A stretch of 64,000 nt of DNA, taken from NCBI GenBank assembly GCA_015680685.1, contig MNCI01014764.1:139552-203551 (forward strand), written 5' to 3'. The stretch's first letter is position 1. Each line of letters starts with the position of its first letter. This stretch comes from Gnetum montanum. Taxonomy: Eukaryota; Streptophyta; Gnetopsida; Gnetales; Gnetaceae. The position numbers and the translations under genes were made by a program. Shown here piece by piece: positions 9,809-21,450 of the stretch. The notes below the pieces were generated by a model. The model worked only from the letters and a program-made list of their open reading frames with translations. It was not told where the DNA came from and did no database searches.

Positions 9809-11715
9809 CTGTGATCATGAACATAACCTAGGATTAGTGTTTTATGTATAATTATAAATACCTTTGATACCTTTTCTCATTTGGGCAAGTTATACTTAGG
9901 CTAGTTGCAATCATGGTGGATGGATTATTTTATTATTATTTTATTCATATAGCTACCTGAGTTTGTTGATGAGGTTTAACTTAGTGTAGATTGATGATTT
10001 TAATTATATTTTATTAGTTAAACCTTGGGGAGTTAGAAAAATTTCAAAAAAAATTCCAACATAAACCATAGATTTGTTGCCCCCACGACGTAAAGCTCAA
10101 CCCCAGTAGCTTAAGTGTTAAAGAACAAGTTGATTTGAATAAGTGGTTAGAAAGTTATGGCTATGGGAAGGCTCTAGGCTCTGAAAGGTGCAAAAACTCC
10201 CTTTGCATTATGAGGCAAATCTGAAAATTTGGCTAAGTCCTACTGCATATCTATAGTATTTTAACCTTGTGTCAATGGGGATGTGTTGACACATCATACT
10301 AGGTTTATGGGGACGCATCGATGTAGCCATAGATAAAAATTTTCACATATAAAAACTAAGGATGAAAAATGAGTTTTGAAATGAAATTAGAACTCAAGGA
10401 AAGCCAACAAAGCCTAGATTAAGGATAAGTCATTGAAGAGGGAGTAAAATATGCTGGAAAAAGAGATTTGGGTTGAGACAAAATGCCAAGGAGTGCAAAA
10501 CTAGATGTTTTGTGGTGGAAAATAATGGATTCGAGAGAAAAAGGACTAAGGGATAGGAAATTTAACCATCCAAGCCAAAGAGTATGCAAGTGGATCCTCC
10601 CCATAGTAGACTTATGTCCTTAATGCCCTTGCATGCCCTCATACTAAGGAGTCCATGGGTCCCAATAATGATTAATGGCCATGGATTGTTAAAAATCAAA
10701 TAACCCAAGAAGCCACCAAAGAATTAAGACATATCATAATGGACATAGTGATTCAACATGATAATAGGCAGTGAGATGACAAATGGATTGAAGTGATGAT
10801 GAGAGAGAGGATGAAATAGGATTCCTCATTCTAGTCACATGAAGTCCTTGTGGAGTTTGGATTTAAGATGATCTTGGGAACATCACATCCTTAGTTGGAA
10901 TCAAGACCATCTACTTCTAGTGACTTCACATTAGCACTTTGAGACCATTTGACCCCCTAGAGCTCATGGACACCCCCAAAGATCACCCATCATTCCAAAT
11001 AGAGGAGAAAAGAGAAGTAGGTATTGTAGAGAACCTTAGTTAGAGGGATGCCTTTAGGCATGGGTAACATGTCTTTCTAGCCCCATAACTAGTGCTTATT
11101 TCATCTAAGGGGTGTGCTTTGAATTTCCATGTTTTTTTTTCATGGGAACCACACCATGTAAAGACATTACTTCTTGTTATGGATCAATGTTAGGAATGGT
11201 GAGGAATTAATGAGAATACTCACAAAACTCTAGATGGTAGGCAAGTACAAAAGGTGATCAATTCCCTTGAAGGCACACCCTTGCCAATTTCACTTGATTC
11301 ATTCCAAGGCTAGAGAGCACCAAGATCACAAGTTCTTTCAAAGTTGTTATTAGAAAGGACCTTATGCTTCCAAAACCAAAGAACACCATGGAGTTTTTGT
11401 GGAATGGGTGGATAACATGAGTTCATTGCCTAATATCATGAAAAAAATGACATTCCATTAATCAATGTCAAAATTCAATGATGAAATGCAATCATTTAGT
11501 AATAAATTTGAGTAATCAAAATTCAATTTACACCATGAATCAACAATTGTATTCAACATACAAGTCTTGACGATAATAAAGAAAAAGAAGACATGTAAGA
11601 AAATTTAAATAAAGCAAAATATAAAAGAAAGTGTAAAATGTTCAAGAAAATGAAAAATGTATGAAAAAAAATGTAAAACAAAAAAATTGAAAACTAAGGA
11701 GCCAGTTGTAGGATG
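9809..11715 (-). other. Element A spacer between integrase and 3' ORF
   Basis: About 1.9 kb without a supportable gene. From the INT end toward the 3' ORF it holds A-rich sequence, a motif shared by A, B and C (AGAAAGACATGTTACCCATG on the minus strand, 11050-11079), the block matching 'GGGGAGGATCCACTT' in the other copies, and an LTR-like promoter segment (10249-10328). A stretch whose counterpart in C also ends in a splice-acceptor-like site comes last. It probably acts as leader or intron for the 3' ORF transcript, which is inference. Confidence 0.55.
10249..10328 (-). promoter_or_regulatory. LTR-like promoter segment inside element A
   Basis: Two stretches repeat the U3 of A's own LTRs. 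CATCGATGTAGCC (10316-10328) matches CATCGATGCAGCC at 6789-6801. AATGGGGATGTGT (10274-10286) is identical to 28111-28123. On the minus strand a weak TATA-like run (ACTATAGATA) follows at 10249-10258, about 440 bp ahead of the 3' ORF start. Function is inferred. Confidence 0.5.
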
Positions 11716-12880
11716 TCAGCATGGATGACCATCTCTCCCACAACTGAGTTTGAAGGGAGAGGTTCGAAATATTGAGCATGTTTTGCCATCAGTTAAGGTA
11801 GTATTTTCACTGGTTGTTCTTATCTCCAGGAAAGGTTTAAGCTCTTGGATGTTAATTAAAAATCTCGTATTTGGGTTGTCAAGATGGTATATCATCATAA
11901 CTGTAGCTGGAAAAGTTTCATATATAATGTAAGGACCCTCCCATAGCATTTGAAATTTTGTACGTTGAAGTACATGCATGGGGTTCTAGTAGAGCATCTT
12001 ATCTCCTAGTTGAAACTTTACTTTCCTTATTCTAAGGTCATGATATTATTTGTTATGTACCTTATGCACCTCATTCATTAATAAGATCACTAATCTATTC
12101 TCGTCTAGTGCGTTAAGATTCATTAGTCTTTCTCTATGGGCTAGACTTAGGTCTAAGTCATGGTCATAGGCCATTGAAAGTGTATGGAGTTTAGCTTGGA
12201 TGGGAGGAGTTGGAAGTTCTCCATACACTAACTCATAGGGAGAATAACCAATAGGAAGTTTCCACATTGAATGATAAGCCCAAAGAGCATTATTAAGTTT
12301 ACTACTCCAGTCCTGCATATATGTACTAACTATGTGTTGTAGCATCTTGGTAATTTCCATGTTAGTGATCTCAGCTTGATCATTAGCTTGTGGGTGGTAT
12401 TTACTTATTAATTTATGTTCAACCCCCAAGCATTACATGAGCTTTCAAAAAGTGGCAACTGTAAAGTGTGTTCCATTATCTAAAATTAGTGCTTGTGGCA
12501 CACCCAACCTGTTCACAACATTTTGTTATACAAATTGGGCCACTGTAGAGGATGAAAAATTAGAGATGGTTGCAGCTTTAACCCATTTGATGCAGTGATC
12601 AACAACCATAATGATGTAGGCCTTTCCATTTAACATAGGATTGATGGGCCCCATAAAATCAATCCTCCAAAGATTGAAAGGCTCTAGTGGTTAGATCCAC
12701 TGTTGAGGCCATTTCATGCCTTCATCACATTGGCATCTATCACAAGAATAGAAAAAGTAATGGGCATCCCTAAAGATTATAGGACAATAATACCCCACCT
12801 TGAGGATCTTAATGACCATCCTCCTCCTAGCATAGTGGCCCCCATAATGGATTTTATTTAGGATTCTTTAGGATTTTGAG
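11716..12880 (-). pseudogene. Element A integrase, broken
   Basis: Reading order on the minus strand: a zinc-binding end with CDRCQCDEG near 12730, the first catalytic Asp in WRIDFMGP (about 12650), and the second in ILDNGTHF (about 12480). The region with the third acidic residue follows in ITNMEITKML (about 12360). A 127-residue open stretch (12046-12429) and an 87-residue stretch (11716-11979) with WEGPYIIYE give the C-terminal GPY-type module. All three DDE residues appear present, unlike in B, C and F. Stops and a frameshift separate the pieces. Integrase inserts element cDNA into the genome. Confidence 0.85.
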
Positions 12881-13079
12881 AATTAATAGCATTAACAAAG
12901 AAGAGTTCATCAAGAAATTCATCAGACAATGGACTCTCATCCTCTTTTTTATCCCATCTTAACTGAGATAAGTGATTAGCTATCACATTCTTGGTCCCTT
13001 TTCAGACAACCATTATTAAATCAAACTCCTGAAGGATCACTGGCCATTGTCTGACATGCGGCTCATCATTGGCTTGTTC

Positions 13080-14290
13080 ATCAATAACTAAATGGCACTC
13101 TGGTCAATGTGCATAAAAATTTTGTATCCAAGCACAATGTGCTTGAATTTCTCTAATGTGTACACAACTATCATAAGCTCCTTTTTAGTGGTGGTGTAGT
13201 TGAGTTGTGCATCCACAATGCTTCTGCTTGCATAGTTGATGTAATTTGGATGTTTTTGATCATCCATTTGTGTAAGCACATCACTCAAAGCATAACTTAA
13301 TGCATCAATCATGATGTGAAATGGCCTGAACTAGTTTGGTACCCATAGAATTAGAGTTTCTATGAGTTTTTGCTTTAACTTCTAAAACGCATCCTCACAT
13401 TTTTTGGTCTAGATGAACAGTGCATATTTACTACCAATAGCTTGTTGATCTTTGAGAAGTTTTTAATGAAGCATTTATAGTAATCAATGTGGCCAAGGAA
13501 TGACCTCACATCGTTCATGGTTTCTGCTTGTCTAGTTATTTCTTGGATGACCCTTATTTTCTCTAGGTCTATGACAATCCCTTTGTTCGAAATCTTATGC
13601 CCTAAGACAATGTCCTCTTGGACCTTCAAGTGGCTTTTTTGCCAATTGAGCCTTAGGATTATCTTTACACATCATTGAAGAACTTTCTTAAGGTAGTCCA
13701 AGGCTTACTCTAAGGTAGCCTTGTAGGTAGAGAAGTCATCCATGAAGACTTCTACCCCACTATTGATCTGCTGCTAAAAGATGCTTAGGACCAGACGTTG
13801 AAATGTCATAGGAGTATTGCACATGCCAAAGGGAATATTTCTATATGCAAAAGTCCCCTAAGGATTTGTGAATGTTATCTTGGCCTGGTCTTTTGGTTCT
13901 ATCTAGATTTGGTTGTAGCCACTATAACCATCTAGATAGCTATAGTAGCAATGCCTCATAATGGTATCCAGCACTTGGTCCACAAATGACAATGGGAATG
14001 ATCTTTGTAAGTGGTCATATTCAATAGCCAAAAGTTTATACAAACTCTCCACTTTCCTCCTTTCTTGGGTAGAATAACAAGTGGGCTAACCCACTCGTTA
14101 TCTATAATGGGGTAAATGATCCCAGGCTTGAGGAGTTGTTCAATCTCCTCCTTTACAATTTACTTGAGTTTTGGGTTTAAGCATCTTTGGGGTTTTCTCT
14201 TTGGTTTGATAGAGGAGTTTGTATTGATTTTGTAACTAGCATATCTTAGGGTTAATTCTGGTGAGCTAATGATATGACCAAGTGAAGGTT
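13080..14290 (-). pseudogene. Element A reverse transcriptase and RNase H, broken
   Basis: The RT catalytic box reads VFMDDFS at about 13730-13750 with both Asp residues kept. The palm and connection continue with LGHKISNKGIVIDLEKI and RSFLGHIDYYKCFIKNFSKI (13375-13629). RNase H lies at 13088-13312, with MIDALSYALSDV followed by ELMIVVYTLEKFKH. Stops split the two. Order RT then RNase H, directly before INT, is the Ty3/gypsy arrangement. The enzyme copies element RNA to DNA inside virus-like particles. Confidence 0.88.
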
Positions 14291-14699
14291 GTTGGCCATT
14301 TGTTTACAACTTCTAATAATTTCTTCTTCTATGCAGGAGCAAGTGTGGCATTAATAATTACCAGCTTATTATTATTTAGAAATGCATATTCCATTCATAC
14401 TAGTAAAGCCTTTAACTCAAGGGGCTCTTGCTTAAAAGTTTTAGGGATCTCCAACTCTCTCCAATCAATTTCACTTTGCACATCAAAGAGTTGGTGATGA
14501 AGCTACTCTTACTTTTTCATGCTTTCAACATATGAGCTAGTGAGGTTCTTAGCTGGTTTCATGCATATTGTTGACCCAACCTCATTATTTGTTATCAGCC
14601 ACTGGGTACCTTCCTACTTAATGGTTATTATGTACAAGCACCTCTAAATTTCTATTGTCTCTACACACTGATTACATGCTGAAAGTGATGTGCCTTTGA

Positions 14700-15130
14700 T
14701 GGTCCACATTCTTTGCATGTAATGGCACCTTGTGTCATTGTATGCGATGCATGAAACTCTCTTCTTCTTGATCTTTTTGAATTCATTTTCCTTGAAAATC
14801 TCTAAGGAAAGGTCTCAAATCCTCAACCTTACATTGATAGTGGTGAGCCATGCTCTTTCCATGATTATAGGGAAGTTCCATTTGTAATTCTCCACATGCA
14901 TCACCAAGAAATTGGTAGGATAAGACTAGTCACAAATGGTGATCACAATGTATTCCACCAATCTCAAAGGAACAATGATGGATTAGTCCACTAGCTCTAG
15001 TCTAATGTTGCTCTTATTTAAGGAAGGTGGGTTCCAGGCTTTACACATCTCTTGAGAAATTAAGTTAACTTTGGAACCTGAATCCAAAATAGCCTTACAT
15101 GGTTCATTTTTGATGATCTACAAGTAAATA
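14700..15130 (-). pseudogene. Element A aspartic protease, broken
   Basis: The active-site motif reads ILDSGSKVNLISQEM at about 15055-15105, with DSG intact. Downstream the copy continues to a segment near 14820-14900 matching the GRAWLSTIDAK-type end found in B and C. It processes the gag-pol precursor. It lies between gag and RT with no clear separate start, so it was presumably part of a gag-pol polyprotein. Confidence 0.75.
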
Positions 15131-15139
15131 AGAGGACTC

Positions 15140-16090
15140 CCAATGTCAAATATTTTCTTGGAAAGATAACTACCTTTAATCCAATCTATGATCACATGGG
15201 TCAATAGTCACAGGTGTTTGTGAGGGCTTTGTGGGATTGTTGGTTCTAAAGAATGACCTCTTGTGAGACTTGGATTAAGGATATCTTGGCTAAGGAGCTA
15301 GCTGCAAGTACTGCTCTCATAGTGTTTCTTTGCTGTGGTTGGGCTAGTATTTTACCTTGCATGGATGGAATAGGTGGTAGAAGAGTTGATGATGGTGGTG
15401 TAGGAGTGGACGGATGTTGAGGAGGATAGAAAGGAAATGGAGACTTCCCTCTTAGAGAAGATGCTTTGTAGTACTTCGGAGGATAGTATTGGTGTGAAAA
15501 GGAAGCATGAATGGAAGAGTCATGTGGAGAGACTAGCTGCTAAATGTAGTCCCCATAAGGATCAAGTTGGTGATAAGGGTACTACTACCTTAGAGGTGGA
15601 ATCTCCCATAACTGTGGGTGTTGCCACTACTGGTATTGTTATTGAGGTTGAGGTTACACTTCACTTGGATAGTAAGCTTGTTGGTAGAATTATTGTTGAT
15701 AGTTGCCTTGTGGATAAGGCAACCTCCTAGGTGCTTACTGTTTTGCCAATCTAGGATTTACAGCATACATCCAAGATTCTTATAAGTGTGAAAATATAGG
15801 GTAACATTTCTTGGGATGTTTGAATTGATAGATCTCACACCCATCATTATCAGATTTTGAATCTTCAATCTCCTCCATTGCTGTAGCTTTATCCTTATCT
15901 TTGCGATATTTCTATTTAGCATCCTTCTTCTTCCTTCATTTATAGCCACTACCCCCTTGATCTCTACATTCCTCTATAATCTTTAGAGTAGTTTGGAACT
16001 TCTCATTCAAGGAGTTCCACATCTTATTAACCTTAGCCAATATTTTAGTAATAGGTTTTTGGATTAACAAGGTTTTTTGTTGAACCACTT
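15140..16090 (-). pseudogene. Element A gag, C-terminal part
   Basis: This stretch is collinear with B 44340-45400. Low-complexity Asn/Tyr/Gln-rich sequence lies near 15150-15760, then a segment matching KASKEKNSDHGHKRWKEF-type sequence of B. It stops at the insertion site of E (16095) and resumes at 22520. Stops are frequent. The frame on the other strand (15437-15730) is an antisense shadow. Confidence 0.6.
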
Positions 16091-16095
16091 TATCA

Positions 16096-17151
16096 TGTTG
16101 ACCTTTTTATATGTTAAAACCTTAAGAAAAATGGAAAACATAGAATGTTTGTGGAATGGGATGATATTGTAGGGCATGAATGACAACTCAAGAAATGAGA
16201 TCTACAAAGAGATGTCAAAGTGAAAACTACATGGGCAAGATGAGAGCATGGCCAAGCATGGATAAAAATGAAGGTTATGAGTCAAGTGAAGATGCTTCAA
16301 GGATTGGGCAGAAGAAAAATTGATAAGATGAAGTCTCAAAAGACAAAGTGCAAAAATTGAGGATACATCTACTATTTTTAGGAGGTGTCTCCATTGCAAA
16401 AGAGATGTATCCCAAGAGATGTTCCACTTTCAAAGGAGACGTCTCCTCAAAATTGAAGTTGATTTTAGATAGACATTCAAATCTTGAAGGAGACATCTAT
16501 ACTAAGCATTAGATAGCTGTTGCATGAATTTTGAGGTGTTTTTAGAAACTCTAAGGCTATAAGAATCTATTGGATATTGTGCATGCATTGTCAATATCAT
16601 AGCCATCATTGTCTGTTCTATTCTATTGTACTTGTGTACTTCATTTGTCATATCATTTGCTTGATTATTTGTAGAATTATGCTTCAAAGTACTAGGACCT
16701 GTAATTTAAGTTACACTCTTTCCTTGTGTTTTTATTTCCCTCTTGTAGCCCTGCAAAGTTGTTGTGCTTCTTGTGAAAAGACATCATAATTAAGCTTGTC
16801 TGGATCCTATGAGATTGAGTGTTTGTGCAGCATTAAAACACTCTGGAGAAGAGCTCAATTTGTAAAGGTTGTGGGGTTCTTGAAATCACATTGTGAGCTT
16901 ATTAGGAACTTGCTTGAGTGGTTTCAAAGCAAAGGAACACTCTGGTGTGGAGCTTAGAGCTTGTATAGGATGTCGTACCCTTTAAACAACATTTTGAAAA
17001 ACAAAGTCTGAAGGTGTGCAAGAATTCTACCCTTTGAGTGTGGATGTACCTAAGTTGGGAAACCATGTAAAATTTGGGTATGATTTTGTAGCTTATCAAT
17101 TTGTCATTTGGGAAACTTATTCATCCCCCCCTTCTAAGTTCTCAGTCCTCA
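16096..17151 (+). repeat. Element E 5' LTR
   Basis: 1056 bp, collinear with 21451-22514. U3 holds repeated GAGACGTCTC-type palindromes around 16362-16500, including CTTTCAAAGGAGACGTCTCC. A TATA-like CTATAAGAA lies near 16557. The right end is set by the PBS. Confidence 0.92.
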
Positions 17152-17153
17152 AG

Positions 17154-17165
17154 TGGTATCAAAGC
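17154..17165 (+). other. Primer binding site of element E
   Basis: TGGTATCAAAGC, two bases after the LTR end, resembles the complement of the initiator tRNA-Met 3' end used by most plant copia elements, with one substitution. Confidence 0.85.
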
Positions 17166-17183
17166 CTAGTACTCTTTCATTTG

Positions 17184-19000
17184 ATGTCAACTTTCAAGAG
17201 AACTATGGAGAGAATATCCTACATAAAGCCACCAATGTTTAATTAGTTCGACTTTACTTATTGGAAGGCAAGGATGAAAGGCTTCTTCTAGTCTATGGAG
17301 TTTGAAGTATGGGAGTTCATCCTTGAAGGCTACATACCACCCATTGATAGGGCAACAAAGGCCATCAAGTCCTAGAGCAAGTGGACACAAGAAGGAAGAG
17401 ATAAGTTTATGTATGATTCTAAAGCAAAAAGTTGTTTATATTATGCATTGAAAAAATCTAAATTTAATAGAGTAGATGGATGTAAAACTGCTAAAGAAAT
17501 TTGGGAAACTTTAAAAGCTACCTATGAGGGAACATCAATAGTTAAGCAATCTAGAATTTTAGTTTTGCAAAGTGAGTATGATAAGCTTAAAATGAGAGCA
17601 AGTGAAAAGATAAAAGATTATTTCTCTAGGGCAAATGATCTAGTTGTGATAATCAAGGGTATAGGCAAGGGCTTGCTTGAAATTTATGTAATAATAAAAA
17701 TGATTAGGACTCTACAATTGGAATTTAGACCTAAGGTTATAGCCATGGAGGAGATTACAAATTTTTCAGTTTAAAATTTTAAGAGCTCCAAAGTGCTCTC
17801 ATTGCTTATGAAATGAACCTCATAAGTGAAGGGAAAATAAAAGAAAATCCCATTGCCCTAAAATCTCTTCCTCTAAGGAAAAGGAATGTCCTAAGCAAGA
17901 TGTGAGCAGTGAAGAAGAAATAGCACTTCTATCAAGAAGGCTGCAAAGGCATATGGAAAAAAGGAGTAAGAGCCCCAATCAATAAAGACCCAATTAATTC
18001 AAAGGTAAGGAAAGAGGTGAAGATTTTTCAAGTTCTAATTTTGATTCTTCTTCAATAGAATGTTGGGGTTGTGATGGAGGAGGCCATGTGGCCTCCAAAT
18101 GTCTTAGTAATGTAAGGTTGTAATGAAGGGACTCTAGTAATATGGATATGAAAAAGACTAACTTCTACAAAAGCTGGGATGATGGAGAATAAAGTGAGGA
18201 AGAGGTGGAGGATGATGTAAAAAATTCACACCTCATATATATGGCTCTCATAGATGATGATGTTGGCATCTCTAATGATGAATTTGAAAATGATGAAGAA
18301 AGGTATGAACTTTTATCTTTTCAAAATCTTTGCACAAACATGAATAAACAACTAAAAATCAAGGATCAAGACATTTCTTTATTAAATTTAAATATTTTAG
18401 ACCTCACAAAAGAAATCTTAGACCTTAGGGCTAAGAATGAAAAATTAATCAAGTTTTATGAGCAAATTAAGGAAGAATTTGTAGATACTAAACTCATAAA
18501 TGAAAGGCTAGCCAAAGGAAAAAGTCCATTTAGATGGTTCTTGGGCAAGGAATAAGTCCACATGATAAAAGTGGATTGGGATGTTACTCATAAGAAGAAG
18601 CATATACATAGACTGCATCTTAATAAAAAGCTTCTCCAAAGAATGAAGAATCAACAAGGACTACATTTCAACCAAGAGTAGCTTCAAGGTTTGATCACTT
18701 GAAGCACTATAGGAAGGTTAGATGTTATTATTGTAATAAATTTGGGCATAAGCAATGGGAGTACAATTTAAAATATTTTCACATGAACACCTGGTCGTAT
18801 TAGAAGACTTCTTGGTCTTACCCAAATGCACCTAGAAAGGAAATCTTGTAAGGCAAAAAGGAATGGAGGACATCACAAAAGGATAAGGAAGTTAATAAAG
18901 TATGGAGAATTATAAGGAATGAATATGAGGATGAGAAGACTCTCTCCAACAACTTTGTGAGAGGGAGCGAAGTCTTGGAAATAGAAGAAGTTTGTATGAG
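17184..19000 (+). pseudogene. Element E gag (copia UBN2 type) with zinc knuckles, broken
   Basis: The frame opens at ATG 17184. FTYWKARMKGFF and EVWEFILEGYIPP mark the start of a copia-type gag (UBN2/Retrotran_gag_2). The open stretch 17409-17774 (121 residues) covers KTAKEIWETLKATYEGTS and the conserved Arg/Gln-rich helix region. A zinc knuckle CWGCDGGGHVASKC sits at about 18061-18105. A 116-residue acidic coiled-coil stretch (18205-18555) follows. A second, damaged knuckle, CYYCNKFGHKQWEY (about 18720-18765), has lost its last Cys. Several TAG and TAA stops interrupt the frame. Gag forms the particle that packages element RNA. Confidence 0.85.
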
Positions 19001-19166
19001 AAGAGAAACCTCAGAAGAGGAATCTCATGCTCAAGCTTACTAGGCATCTTCATTCTCTTCAGCAAGAAAGGTAAGTACATGTAAGTCTTTGATTCATTTG
19101 GTATATCTCTTATGACTATAATCCTTGGCAACCATTCCTAAACCTCATTTTTTTGAGCCTCATTTT

Positions 19167-19358
19167 GAAGAGACGTCTACTTCCAAAAGAAGACATCTAC
19201 CTAGAGACATCTACTCCTAAATAGAGACATCTGCTTGAGTTTTCCCTCAATGCGGTAGAGATGTCTACTTGTGGTTTAAGGCATGGAGGAGACATCTATC
19301 TTTCAAAGGAGATGTCTACCTTTTCGTTAAAAACCCTCATTTGGCATGATTATAAAAA
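19167..19358 (+). promoter_or_regulatory. LTR-like palindrome array and TATA box inside element E
   Basis: Seven copies of an AGAYRTCTRY motif (AGACGTCTAC, AGACATCTAC, AGATGTCTAC and variants) lie between 19167 and 19320. The last carries CTTTCAAAGGAGATGTCT (19300-19317), identical to 21781-21798 in the 3' LTR. A TATA box (TATAAAAA, 19351-19358) follows 32 bp later. The arrangement copies the LTR core promoter and precedes the second reading frame. Promoter function is inferred. Confidence 0.6.
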
Positions 19359-19599
19359 ATCCAAATCTTTCTTTTTGACACATTTTCAATGGGACAACCA
19401 AGGCCCTACCAATGATAGTGATTTGTGTGTCCATGGCCCACAAGAAGGTTGGAACATCAAGGGCATCACCAAAGAAGAGGTCAAGGGGAGCATCCACCAA
19501 CAATCTAGGAACATACAATCCCTAGTTCAAGTCCATCAACGACCATCACTAGTTTGAGGTACCTTGAACCATTTCCATCATTTATGAGAATTCTTTGTT

Positions 19600-21075
19600 T
19601 TTCCTTCAATGTAGGAAACAAGCATTAATGAGTTTCTTCTAAGTGTTAAATTGAATTACCTTCATTTCCATGGATTTCTATGTGCCTAAAGTTCTTATTC
19701 AAGAGTTTTATAGTAACATTGTCGTTATGAATGCTACTGTTGGGGCATTTACTACTATGATTGGGGGTTGTATGATTGATGTGCCTTCTCAAGTTATCAA
19801 TGCACTTCTTAGGATCTCTAGTGTTGATGTATTCTAGGTTACCATTCATTTCATGAATGATATTTTTATGAATGATATAATTCCTGTGACTCAAGATGAA
19901 TTCTATCATGCATTGTTTGGGGAGTTTGTGTCTCTTGGTAGAGGAGGAATTTATAGGAATAAGAAGTCTCTAGATGCTTCCACTCTATCACTCATTGTCT
20001 TGTATAACATCATTGTAAAAGGTAAAAGCTATAACTATTTATTACTAGCCTAAGCTTTTATTCTATATTGCCTTCTTATAGGACAATCATTAGACTTGGG
20101 CCATACTCTTTGCTATGACATGTTGAACATGTTCACCAAAGAGAGAATCTTTGGACATCCTCACCTTATTAGTTTATTGATTCATCAAAGAGGTGTGCCC
20201 ATTCCTAAAATGCCTTTGCTCAAATGCAAGAGGAGCCTTTGTTAGTATGTAGAGAACAGGAGCTTCTCCCATGTTGATGAAGCAAGACCTAGCACTAAGC
20301 TATCTCAATCCTAGAAGAAGATATCGACACCACCATCCTAGGTCTCTCCTTAGTTGAGAAGGTCCAAATCTACTAGTAGACAGGTGAGATCTTCCTTAAA
20401 AAATCTCCTTTGACTATTTTCTCATACCTTGGGGATGACTGGTAGGAATCTCTCTTACTTGCGTAAGAGAATCGATGTAGTTGGAGTACCTCTTCCTCAT
20501 GATGGATAGCAGTTTGAGGAGATCACCACTCCTTCCATTTCAGATATTGAGGAGGATCTTTCTACTCCACCAAGACATTTAGTAGTAGCTGGACCTTCTT
20601 GGGCTTATGACTTGTTAAATGAGTCTAATTTAGAGGATCCTATGGCACCACAACCACATGTCCAAGGGGAGCATCCTAATCCTAGTTTTCATCATCAAGA
20701 TGATGCTCCTAGGCTATTTGAGTAGCATGCCATGGAGATCATCTTTGGGACTTCATCCTAATGGAGGCTTACTAATGCCATCACCTATCAGAGGAAGGGA
20801 GCTTCTTCATGCTCTTAGCAGGCTCCATCCCAGCTGGATCCACCAACTTCATCTTGATTTTGAGTGAAGCTTCATCTATGTGAAGCTTCGATCTAGCCAT
20901 TCTCTTCAGATGATGATGATGAGTAGCACACATCTAGTGCTAGTACCAGCAATAATGATGATCATGAGGAGACCTATAGACCTTCTAAAGCTACAACTAC
21001 TTTGGATGAAGAGTCAGATAATGCGATAGAGGTCAGTGATTAGAGTCCTTGGGTGCTCTCTCCTTTTTTATGATG
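19600..21075 (+). pseudogene. Element E second ORF: plant transposon-protein-like domain, broken
   Basis: The frame from about 19660 reads VPKVLIQEFYSNIVV, then IGGCMIDVPSQVINALLRIS, and later ILYCLLIGQSLDLGH and LISLLIHQRGVPIP. This pattern fits the 'putative plant transposon protein' domain (Pfam PF20167, assigned from memory of the family). The C-terminal part is low-complexity, rich in Ser, Asp, Pro and Glu (SSDDDDE, NNDDHEET). It ends near the first purine run at 21078. Stops, mostly TAG, break it in at least ten places. Its role in the element is unknown. Nearby ORFs on either strand here are shadows. Confidence 0.65.
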
Positions 21076-21077
21076 TC

Positions 21078-21450
21078 CAAAAAGGGGGAGATAACTTGAT
21101 GTATACATATGTGATTTTTGTTATGGATTTGCACATATGTAATTTTTGTACATGTTGAGGGTATTTCAATGGCTGCTTGTATGGAAAATTTGTGGATGGT
21201 TTATGGACTGTTGATGCTTATCATGACTATGTGTTTTTGCATTATTTTGGAGACAGGTTTGAACAGTATAGTTTCTTTTTTCATGCAATCCCTACCCTAT
21301 GCCTTGAGCTTTAGAGTCATTATTCTAGTTATAACCTTGGCTACAATTGGAATTTATATGTCTTAATATTTTTATTGGTTATTGTTATTTAAATTATTTA
21401 TCGACTCATCCATTTTCTCAAGTTTTGGACATCACCAAAAAGAAAGACTT
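21078..21450 (+). other. Purine tracts and untranslated 3' end of element E
   Basis: CCAAAAAGGGGGAGATAA at 21076-21093 looks like an intact polypurine tract but lies about 360 bp before the LTR. A weaker tract, ACCAAAAAGAAAGACTT, lies directly before the 3' LTR (21434-21450). The stretch between contains no supportable gene. Confidence 0.65.
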
